Program-made: the position numbers and the translations under genes
The notes under the pieces: model-generated
Database searches by the model: none
The model's input: the letters and a program-made list of their open reading frames with translations, nothing else
Told to the model about the DNA's origin: nothing
From: Clostridia bacterium
GTDB lineage: Bacteria; Bacillota; Clostridia; Oscillospirales; CAG-272
Assembly: GCA_900754175.1 (NCBI GenBank)
Contig: CAAEBS010000140.1
Span: 1 to 12,307, forward strand
Direction of reading: 5' to 3'
Length of the DNA stretch: 12,307 bases
Shown: piece by piece, positions 6,673 to 12,307 of the stretch
Layout of the letters: every line of letters starts with the position of its first letter
Position numbering within the stretch: position 1 is the first letter of the stretch

Positions 6673-8408
6673 TGCTCGTCACCTCCCCGGTTCTGCGATT
6701 CATAAACTTCACGGTAGATCGGGCTGGATTTCAGCAGCTCCTCATGCGTGCCCACCGATTCGATTCTTCCGCCATCCATGACCACGATCTTATCGGCGTG
6801 CTCCACCGAGGAAATCCGCTGTGCAATGATGATCTTGGTGGTATCCGGAATCTCCTGTGCAAACGCCCGGCGGATCAGGGCGTCGGTCTTGGTGTCCACC
6901 GCACTGGTGGAGTCGTCCAGAATCAGGATCTTCGGCTTTTTCAGCAGAGCACGGGCAATGCAAAGTCTCTGCTTCTGTCCGCCCGACACGTTGCTGCCGC
7001 CCTGTTCAATGTGTGTATCGTACCCGTCCGGGAAGCTGCGGATGAATTCGTCCGCCTGCGCAAGCCGGCAGATGCGCTCCATCTCCGCATCGTTCGCATC
7101 TGGATTGCCCCAGCGGAGATTGTCCCGGATACTGCCCGAAAACAGCAGATTTTTCTGAAGCACCACCGAAACCTGGTTCCGGAGCACTTCGATATCGTAA
7201 TCCCGGACGTCCACGCCGCCAACCTTGACCGAACCCTCGGTCACGTCGTACAGGCGGGAGATCAACTGGATCAGGCTGGTCTTTCCGCTTCCGGTGCCGC
7301 CGATGATGCCCACTGTCTCGCCCGACGCAATAAATAGATTGATATCCCGCAGTGCCTCTTTTTCGGCGTTGGCGGAATAGGAAAAGCCCACGTGGTCGAA
7401 GATCACACTGCCGTCCTGCACCTCGTTTACCGGGCTGTCAGGATTGACGATCGAGCTTTTCTCCTGCAAAACCTCCGCAATCCGGTTTGCGGAAGCGGCA
7501 GACATGGAGATCATGACGATAATCATGGAAACCATCATCAGACTCATCAGAATCTGTGCGCCGTAGGTCTGGAGCGCCGCCATACCCGCCACGTCCAGAT
7601 CGGAGCCGGCGGAGTTGATGATCAGCCGGGAGCCGAAACAGCAAATGGAAAAGATAAGCAGATTGAAGCAAAGCTGCATTAGAGGCGTATTGAAAGCAAG
7701 GATCTTTTCCGCCTTGGTAAAGTCCATGCAGACCTCGTCCGCCGCCCTTTTCAGCTTTTTCTTTTCAAAGTCCTCCCGCACGTATGCCTTGACCACACGG
7801 ATGCCGCTGACGTTTTCCTGCACCGAGCTGTTGAGCTTATCGTATTTTTTGAACACCGAGCGGAACATGGGCGCCGCCTTGGTCATGATCAGCGCAAGTC
7901 CGATTGCCAGGATAGGAATAATTACCGCAAATGCGATCGACATTTTCGGGCTGGTAATGATCGCCATAATCAGGGCGAATACCAGCATCATCGGACATCG
8001 CACCGCCGTGCGGATAATCATCATGAACGCCATCTGCACGTTGGAAACGTCGGTCGTCATACGGGTGACAAGACTGGACGTGGAAAATTTGTCGATGTTG
8101 GAAAAAGAATAGTCCTGGATCGCCCCGAACATATCGTGGCGCAGATTTTTGGCAAAACCGCAGGCGGCGGTTGCCGCAAAACGTCCCGCCATTGCCCCGC
8201 AAAGCAAAGAAAGCCCTGCCATGACGATCAGAATCAGTCCGTACCGCAGAATGGTCTGCATGGTGCAGTCGTTCTGAATCTCATTCACCAGCAAAGCCGT
8301 GACAAACGGGATCAGGCACTCGATAATGACTTCTCCGGCGATAAAAACAGGAGTCAGAATCGCCGGCTTCTTATACTCCCTCACACTTCGCATCAGTGTT
8401 TTCAGCAT
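6669..8408 (-). CDS. ABC exporter half-transporter, degenerate-site subunit (BmrC-like)
   Basis: A 579-residue half-exporter from the ATG at 8408; GGAGGA lies 12 nt upstream and AAGGA closer. An in-frame ATG at 8486 would add 26 residues but has no ribosome site and sits inside a terminator hairpin, and 579 is the usual family length. Six transmembrane helices occupy about 15-310, the nucleotide-binding domain about 335-579. Numbered from 8408: Walker A GGTGSGKT 370-377, Gln418, signature VSGGQ 474-478, Walker B ILILDD with Asp499 where the catalytic Glu is expected, and Gln530 (AQRISS) in place of the H-loop His. These changes mark the degenerate-site member of a heterodimeric exporter. It is first in the leftward block and overlaps its partner by 4 bp. 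It follows a leader of roughly 160 nt with a terminator, so expression may be attenuated. Confidence 0.92.
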   Translation of the reverse strand: MLKTLMRSVREYKKPAILTPVFIAGEVIIECLIPFVTALLVNEIQNDCTMQTILRYGLILIVMAGLSLLCGAMAGRFAATAACGFAKNLRHDMFGAIQDYSFSNIDKFSTSSLVTRMTTDVSNVQMAFMMIIRTAVRCPMMLVFALIMAIITSPKMSIAFAVIIPILAIGLALIMTKAAPMFRSVFKKYDKLNSSVQENVSGIRVVKAYVREDFEKKKLKRAADEVCMDFTKAEKILAFNTPLMQLCFNLLIFSICCFGSRLIINSAGSDLDVAGMAALQTYGAQILMSLMMVSMIIVMISMSAASANRIAEVLQEKSSIVNPDSPVNEVQDGSVIFDHVGFSYSANAEKEALRDINLFIASGETVGIIGGTGSGKTSLIQLISRLYDVTEGSVKVGGVDVRDYDIEVLRNQVSVVLQKNLLFSGSIRDNLRWGNPDANDAEMERICRLAQADEFIRSFPDGYDTHIEQGGSNVSGGQKQRLCIARALLKKPKILILDDSTSAVDTKTDALIRRAFAQEIPDTTKIIIAQRISSVEHADKIVVMDGGRIESVGTHEELLKSSPIYREVYESQNRGGDEQ

Positions 8409-8468
8409 TTTCCTTGTTGTTCCTCCGGTATCGGTTTTCCAAAGACTTTCCGTTCTTTCCCCTTTTGG

Positions 8469-8492
8469 AAAAAACAGCCCCGACATGGGGCT
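8469..8492 (-). terminator. Intrinsic terminator / candidate attenuator in exporter leader
   Basis: Leftward RNA reads AGCCCC, loop ATGTC, GGGGCT, G, then six U. This is a textbook intrinsic terminator, yet no leftward gene lies upstream of it and the exporter pair begins about 60 nt downstream. It therefore sits in the 5' leader of the ABC genes. Upstream leader sequence can fold as GCGG...CCGC enclosing GTGC/GCAC (about 8518-8556), and a GGGC near 8510 could pair with GCCC of the terminator arm as a weak antiterminator. Attenuation is inference; the hairpin and U-run are seen. Confidence 0.6.
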
Positions 8493-8572
8493 TGGAACGT
8501 CCGACAGGCGCCCGTGCGGCAGATTCTGTGCTTTTCTTTTGCACGCAGATTCCGCAAAGCGCTTTGTTTATT

Positions 8573-8601
8573 ATTATAATATAGATACATTTCGTATTAA
8601 A
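8573..8601 (-). promoter_or_regulatory. Likely leftward promoter for the ABC operon
   Basis: On the minus strand there is a perfect TATAAT at 8578-8573 and, 17 nt upstream, TTTAAT (8601-8596), a weak -35. Transcription would begin near 8566 and give a leader of about 158 nt. The -35 region lies inside a 13-bp palindrome (8593-8605), so an activator or repressor could act here. Confidence 0.4.
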
Positions 8602-8637
8602 TACGGCTTTGTAAATTTACTTTGAATGAATTTACAA
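8593..8637. promoter_or_regulatory. Two operator-like palindromes between divergent genes
   Basis: CGTATT-A-AATACG at 8593-8605 is a perfect palindrome over the leftward -35. Next to it, TTGTAAATT (8609-8617) and AATTTACAA (8629-8637) form a perfect 9-bp inverted repeat with an 11-nt spacer, so half-site centres are 20 bp apart, about two helical turns, as for a dimeric regulator. The second element lies between the leftward promoter and the rightward -35 at 8675. No regulator gene is in the window. AT-rich DNA makes chance palindromes fairly common. Confidence 0.4.
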
Positions 8638-8674
8638 CATTTTTCACGATTTTTTCTTTTTTTGCCAAAAAGCC

Positions 8675-8703
8675 TTGCAAAAAGAGCGCAGAATGTTTAT
8701 AAT
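8675..8703 (+). promoter_or_regulatory. Rightward sigma-A promoter for the GNAT gene
   Basis: TTGCAA at 8675-8680 and a perfect TATAAT at 8698-8703 are separated by 17 nt. The expected start near 8710 leaves a leader of about 48 nt that contains the GGAGGAG ribosome site at 8744-8750. Confidence 0.75.
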
Positions 8704-8757
8704 GAAGAAAGACGCCCCAAAAGGCGCCCGATCACTGAAGTCCGGAGGAGATCCGCC

Positions 8758-9339
8758 ATGAAAAAAGAAAAGCTGTACCGCATTTTTTCCCATATGCCCA
8801 CGTTAAGGACCGAGCGTCTGATCCTCCGTCCCATGAGCACGGAGGACACCAACGATATGTTTGAATACGCCCGTGGCGAGGAAGTTACCCGGTATCTTCT
8901 CTGGTCTCCGCACCCCTCCGCCGCCTACACACAGGATTATCTGCAATACATTGAAAGCCGCTACCGTCTGGGAGATTTTTACGACTGGTCGGTTCTGCTT
9001 GCCGACAGCGGAAAAATGATCGGCACCTGCGGCTTCACCCGCATCGACCCGGCAAACCGGCTGGGCGAGATCGGCTATGTTCTCAATCCCGCCTATCACG
9101 GATGCGGCTACGGGACCGAAGCGGCAAAAAAGGTGTTGCAGTTCGGCTTTGACACGCTGGAGCTTCACCGCATCGAAGCGAAATTCATGGAGGGAAACAC
9201 GTCCTCGCTCCACGTTATGGAAAAGCTTGGAATGTCGCTGGAGGGCTATTTGCGGGATGCGCTCTTTGTAAAGGGCAGTTACCGCACCATCGGCATATGC
9301 GCCGTCACCGAGGACAGCTTCTATGGCGATGCGCTGTAA
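8758..9339 (+). CDS. GNAT acetyltransferase, RimJ/RimL-like
   Basis: A 193-residue cytosolic N-acetyltransferase of the RimJ/RimL (GNAT, acetyltransf_3-like) group, which moves an acetyl group from acetyl-CoA to an amine such as a protein N-terminus or small molecule. Visible marks are the opening LRTERLILRPM (16-26), motif A with the acetyl-CoA pyrophosphate loop HGCGYGTEA at 114-122 after IGYVLNPAY, then Asn147 and MEKLGM (154-159) of motif B, followed by EGYLRDALFVKG. The start at 8758 has GGAGGAG at good spacing. An in-frame ATG at 8626 lies upstream of the promoter and is rejected. It is divergent from the ABC genes and appears monocistronic, since the next gene has its own promoter. The substrate cannot be told. 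Relatives include ribosomal-protein acetyltransferases and antibiotic-modifying enzymes, but nothing here points to resistance. Confidence 0.88.
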   Translation: MKKEKLYRIFSHMPTLRTERLILRPMSTEDTNDMFEYARGEEVTRYLLWSPHPSAAYTQDYLQYIESRYRLGDFYDWSVLLADSGKMIGTCGFTRIDPANRLGEIGYVLNPAYHGCGYGTEAAKKVLQFGFDTLELHRIEAKFMEGNTSSLHVMEKLGMSLEGYLRDALFVKGSYRTIGICAVTEDSFYGDAL

Positions 9340-9526
9340 AATACAGTGCCACAAAATATTATAAAACGCCGTTTTTATGTTGATTTTTCAATTTATATTT
9401 TCAAAAAATCTTATTTTATTTAGTTTTATCCCAAATTATTCTGTCGTTTATTGACATAGCGTTCCATTCTGTCGCACTGCCTGCTTTTCTGTCATTTGTA
9501 CCATTTTTTACAAGAATAATTTGCAT
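9340..9526. other. AT-rich intergenic stretch
   Basis: A strongly AT-rich gap that contrasts with the GC-rich genes on both sides. A weak hairpin AAAAC-GCC-GTTTT (9363-9375) followed by T-rich sequence may end the GNAT transcript. I see no coding frame with a ribosome site and no RNA gene in it. Confidence 0.35.
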
Positions 9527-9555
9527 TTGACAATTCATGAAAAATAGTTTATAAT
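9527..9555 (+). promoter_or_regulatory. Consensus sigma-A promoter of the 839-residue protein gene
   Basis: TTGACA at 9527-9532 and TATAAT at 9550-9555 with a 17-nt spacer match the sigma-A consensus at all twelve positions. The start is expected near 9562, giving a leader of about 40 nt. The ribosome site TTAAGGAGG (9586-9594) lies 7 nt before the ATG. Both signals are near ideal, so strong housekeeping expression is expected unless a repressor acts. Confidence 0.85.
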
Positions 9556-9601
9556 AATAAGTAGCAAATCGTACCGTCAAAGATATTAAGGAGGACTTTT
9601 T

Positions 9602-12121
9602 ATGGTTGCCATTATTCTTTCGGTGATATTCCTGCTTTTTGCCGCCCTGTTCTGCTTTCTGGGCTTCCGGCGTGGCAAAAAATATTTCTGGGGATATTCC
9701 GCTGTCCGCATCGTTGGCATTGTGGCTTCGGTCATACTTGCCACCCTGCTCTCCGTGCTGATCGCCCGTGGCTTGTCCGGGCTGGTCTACAACACGCTGT
9801 TGCCGTCGGTAAAATCCGAAAACTTTCACGAGTTGCTCGACTCCCTGCCCTCTGCCGCTCAGGTCGTCCGTGCGCTCGTCTCCATGGTGATCGCACCGAT
9901 CATCTTCTACATTCTTTTCCCCATTGTGCGCAAGCTCCTCGGGCTTCTGGACATCCCGCTTGCCCGGCTTCTGCAAAAGCTGACCGGCAAAAAGAGCACT
10001 GCCCCGGCGGAAAGCACCGGGGATGTCCCGGATTCTCCTGCAGGAAAAGCTCCCCACGGAAAGAAAGCGGCTTTACTGGCAATGCAGACAGAGGGACCCA
10101 ACGTAGCGGGTGCGGTCTGCGGCGCCGTTTGTGCGTTTCTGACGTTCTGCGCTTTCCTGTTTCCTGCCGTGGGCGGTACCCGCACGACCTGCAGCGCCGT
10201 GGCGACCTTCACCGCAAACTCCGATCAGCCCGCCGTCCGTATGGCGGCAGAGGTTTCGGACGGCATGGCAAACAACCTCGGTATACTGACCGTCCGTGCG
10301 GTGGGCGGTGACGCCGTTTATTCCTGCCTTACCAGCGCCCGGATCAACGGGCAAAGAGTCACCATGCCCCGTGAAAGCGCCGTGCTTGCCTCTCTCGGCA
10401 ACGCCGTTTACTGCACGATGGACAGCACGGTGGAACGGTCGGCGGCGGCAAGCGCTATCCGGGACGTCTCCTATCGTTTTGAGCGCTCCACGCTAATCCC
10501 CACCGTCACCTCCGAGCTTCTCGCCGCCGCCACCGATTCCTGGCTGGACGGAAAAGAATACTGCGGCATCAAGGCGCCGAACTTTGGCGGAGACATAAAA
10601 CCGCTGACCGACAGCGTTCTGCGGGCTTTCAAAGGCTCGGATTCCCAGACGCTGAAAGAGGACGTTTCCGCTCTCACCGACGCTGTGGCGACCCTGGTGG
10701 AGAAAAACGCCGTATCCGGGCTTCGGGAAGATCCGCTTGCCCTTTTCTCGGATGAGGAGCTGACCTCTGACGTCCTCTATGACCTGCTCTCCACCGACCG
10801 GATGTATCTGCTGGTGGGCGGCGTATCCGAGTACGGCACCCGCCGCTTCTGTCTGCTTCTCGGCGCCAAAGAATCTTATGACCCGTCGATGTATCTTTCC
10901 TTCACCCGGGATCTGGAGACAATTCCCGCTCCCGGCGAGCACGCCGACGTGGAAGAGATTGCGCTCTGCGCCGAAAGCTACCGCCAGCTTCTGAAAGACT
11001 ATGCCCTGCCCTTTGAAGACGACCTGCCCTACGAGGCGGCAATTGCCGCACAAGGCGGTCAGGACATGGTGCAGTTCATGAAAGAGCGTGGCGTCGTCTC
11101 CTCGCAGGAGGACATGGAAGAAAAATGCCGGATTGTGACTGCCGACCAGTTGAAATTCTCCGACGAAAAGCCGACGGATACCCGGCGGGAAGCGGATCTT
11201 CTTGCGCTCTCGCTCAGTTCGGTTGCGCAGATCTATAAAGATGTAAACGCTGCGGGAGACGCTTTCCGCACCGAGGACATGGTTGTCGGTATGGGACCGC
11301 TTCTGGATTCCTTTGCGGCATCCGAAACGGTCGGCAAGAAAAATACGGCGCTCTTTCTGAGGGCGGTCATGCAGAGCGACCGGGTAACCGAAAGCTCACG
11401 TCTGAGCCTTTGGGATGCAAGCTCGGTAGCCGATTCGGTCAACGACGGTGCGCAGACCAAGGGGTACACGCCGCTCATGCTCTCGCTGAGCCACACGCTG
11501 ACGATGCTCCGGAACGCCTCTGACGGTCAGAACACGCTGGAAGCGGTGGAAGCACTGCTGAAGGACCTGACGCCGGAAGCCGCCAGGACCATTCAGAACA
11601 TTTCCACGCCGGGCATGATGCGCAACTATGGGGTTCCCGATCGGAGTGCTGACGCTACAGCAGGGCTTGTATCCGATCTGTTCGGCAATCTCTCGGATGC
11701 CAAGGAGAACCAGATGAGCGAAGAGGAGCTGAACCGTGAGACTGCCGCTGTTGACAACGTCATGAAAATTGCCATGGATGCCGGAAAATCCTCCTCGTCC
11801 ACGACGTTCGGAGAAGGAAGCGCAACCGGTGTTACCGCCGGCGAATACGTATCCAGCATAATGGACTCTGAGGTGGTTTCCAAAACCGTGACCGACAAGG
11901 TTTACGACGGTGGCACGGAAGCCCGGCAGGATCCGCTCAATTCCGGGCGCCAGCTTTCCGACACCGAAAAGTCTGAACTTTCCCAGGCTCTGAACGACAC
12001 CTGGAATTCCGCTACCGATGAAGAGCGTGCGGACGAAGGCTTCCGGCAAAAGCTGGTCGCCGTCGGTGCGCTTGTCAACGTGAAAGTCACCGTAGACGAT
12101 CACGGCGTTTCAACTTTGTAA
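9602..12121 (+). CDS. Membrane-anchored protein, CvpA-like N-terminus, unknown large ectodomain
   Basis: An 839-residue protein whose function I do not recognise. Four hydrophobic segments are visible at about 3-21, 33-57, 89-109 and 167-190. Positive charges at GFRRGKK (21-27) and in the 111-155 linker, rich in Lys, Ala and Pro, put those loops in the cytosol, so residues 191-839 should lie outside the membrane. The four-helix layout and the G-x-x-R-G motif after helix 1 resemble CvpA-family proteins, some of which carry extracytoplasmic domains; this link is inference. The ectodomain of about 650 residues is acidic and mostly helix-like, with scattered cysteines (for example 197, 242, 271, 321, 417, 456, 509) and a Ser/Thr/Gly-rich stretch at 730-746. 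I see no protease triad, sortase signal or binding repeat. It has its own consensus promoter and an operon-end hairpin, so it is monocistronic. Confidence 0.85.
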   Translation: MVAIILSVIFLLFAALFCFLGFRRGKKYFWGYSAVRIVGIVASVILATLLSVLIARGLSGLVYNTLLPSVKSENFHELLDSLPSAAQVVRALVSMVIAPIIFYILFPIVRKLLGLLDIPLARLLQKLTGKKSTAPAESTGDVPDSPAGKAPHGKKAALLAMQTEGPNVAGAVCGAVCAFLTFCAFLFPAVGGTRTTCSAVATFTANSDQPAVRMAAEVSDGMANNLGILTVRAVGGDAVYSCLTSARINGQRVTMPRESAVLASLGNAVYCTMDSTVERSAAASAIRDVSYRFERSTLIPTVTSELLAAATDSWLDGKEYCGIKAPNFGGDIKPLTDSVLRAFKGSDSQTLKEDVSALTDAVATLVEKNAVSGLREDPLALFSDEELTSDVLYDLLSTDRMYLLVGGVSEYGTRRFCLLLGAKESYDPSMYLSFTRDLETIPAPGEHADVEEIALCAESYRQLLKDYALPFEDDLPYEAAIAAQGGQDMVQFMKERGVVSSQEDMEEKCRIVTADQLKFSDEKPTDTRREADLLALSLSSVAQIYKDVNAAGDAFRTEDMVVGMGPLLDSFAASETVGKKNTALFLRAVMQSDRVTESSRLSLWDASSVADSVNDGAQTKGYTPLMLSLSHTLTMLRNASDGQNTLEAVEALLKDLTPEAARTIQNISTPGMMRNYGVPDRSADATAGLVSDLFGNLSDAKENQMSEEELNRETAAVDNVMKIAMDAGKSSSSTTFGEGSATGVTAGEYVSSIMDSEVVSKTVTDKVYDGGTEARQDPLNSGRQLSDTEKSELSQALNDTWNSATDEERADEGFRQKLVAVGALVNVKVTVDDHGVSTL

Positions 12122-12137
12122 GAAAGATGGATTTAAA

Positions 12138-12171
12138 CGGGGGAAACTTTTCTGAAGAAAAGTTTCCCCCG
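12138..12171 (+). terminator. Operon-end hairpin after the 839-residue protein gene
   Basis: CGGGGGAAACTTTTC, loop TGAA, GAAAAGTTTCCCCCG: a perfect 15-bp stem 16 nt after the stop codon. It has almost the same sequence as the hairpin that ends the leftward block, in the same orientation relative to transcription. A second small palindrome, TTCAAAAG-A-CTTTTGAA, follows at about 12179-12195. No U-run follows the main stem. Confidence 0.7.
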
Positions 12172-12307
12172 GACCCCTTTCAAAAGACTTTTGAAGCAAG
12201 GGTTAAGGGGTATGCTGACCCGGGGTTTTACCGTTTCGGGGGTGCAGTACAAGGGTTTGTGCGCTCGACGATTGGAGATCCCGACCTGCGGTCGCCCTCC
12301 GGGTTCG
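12172..12307 (+). repeat. Right copy of operon-end composite repeat (cut by window end)
   Basis: After the hairpin come CCCCTTTCAAAAGACTTTTG and GCAAGGGTTAAG, a diverged spacer with TTACCGTT, then 46 bp (12262-12307) that are the exact reverse complement of 161-206. The shared segment begins CGCTCGACGATTGGAG and runs to the window edge, so the true match may be longer. No gene is seen in 12122-12307. Confidence 0.8.

Noticed and set aside
269..6705. Very long rightward open frames at 269-2170, 2705-4783 and 4801-6705
   Set aside because: They run antisense to leftward genes with clear family motifs. Their own translations are rich in Arg, His and Leu without domains, and none has a proper ribosome site. 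They are shadows caused by codon bias.
8402..8590. A 62-codon leftward open frame as leader peptide of the ABC operon
   Set aside because: Its ATG lies upstream of the -10 element at 8573-8578, so it would not be in the mRNA, and it has no ribosome site. A GTG frame from 8544 also lacks a convincing site.
8626..8757. N-terminal extension of the acetyltransferase from an ATG at 8626
   Set aside because: The extension overlaps the promoter at 8675-8703, and the ATG at 8758 has a strong GGAGGAG and starts the normal family N-terminus.
9416..10057. Leftward open frame of 213 codons
   Set aside because: It starts inside the rightward 839-residue gene, runs through its promoter region, has a composition without domains and no ribosome site.
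1..12307. CRISPR arrays, insertion sequences, phage genes, rRNA or tRNA genes
   Set aside because: No evenly spaced direct repeats, transposase or integrase motifs, or RNA-gene folds were seen on either strand.

Overview
The window looks like chromosomal DNA from a gut-type anaerobic clostridium (Bacillota, class Clostridia). The grounds are strong AGGAGG-like ribosome sites, sigma-A promoters in AT-rich gaps between GC-richer genes, a BmrCD-type ABC exporter, an oxygen-sensitive 2-hydroxyacyl-CoA dehydratase-activase system, and hairpin-rich intergenic repeats of a style common in uncultured gut Clostridia. I cannot fix the genus.

Layout. Positions 1-337 hold no gene, only hairpin repeats. 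From 8408 down to 338 runs a leftward (minus) block of four genes: two ABC half-exporters that overlap by 4 bp (8408-6669 and 6672-4756), a 104-nt gap, a 997-residue protein with two acyl-CoA dehydratase-activase domains plus a DUF2229-like domain (4642-1649), and, after a 24-nt gap, a 428-residue 2-hydroxyacyl-CoA-dehydratase-like partner (1624-338). Positions 8409-8757 are a divergent control region with a leftward promoter, two operator-like palindromes, a leader containing a textbook terminator (a possible attenuator), and a rightward promoter. Rightward genes are a RimJ/RimL-like GNAT acetyltransferase (8758-9339) and, behind its own consensus promoter, an 839-residue membrane-anchored protein of unknown function with a CvpA-like N-terminus (9602-12121).

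How the parts fit. The two ABC proteins should form one asymmetric heterodimer: one carries a degenerate Walker B/H-loop, the other a non-canonical signature, so one ATP site is degenerate and one is consensus. The activase and its partner should form an ATP-driven iron-sulfur electron-transfer system. The domain arrangement is that of the large fused COG1924-COG3580-COG3581 proteins, here cut into two genes; its substrate is not known. Whether the exporter and the iron-sulfur pair share a transcript is open.

The block is bracketed by an inverted composite repeat. Its outer 46 bp are identical at 161-206 and 12262-12307, and its inner part is a 15-bp-stem hairpin placed just after the last stop codon of each convergent-outward transcript. 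The most interesting unknowns are the 839-residue protein, the exporter leader, and this operon-end repeat.
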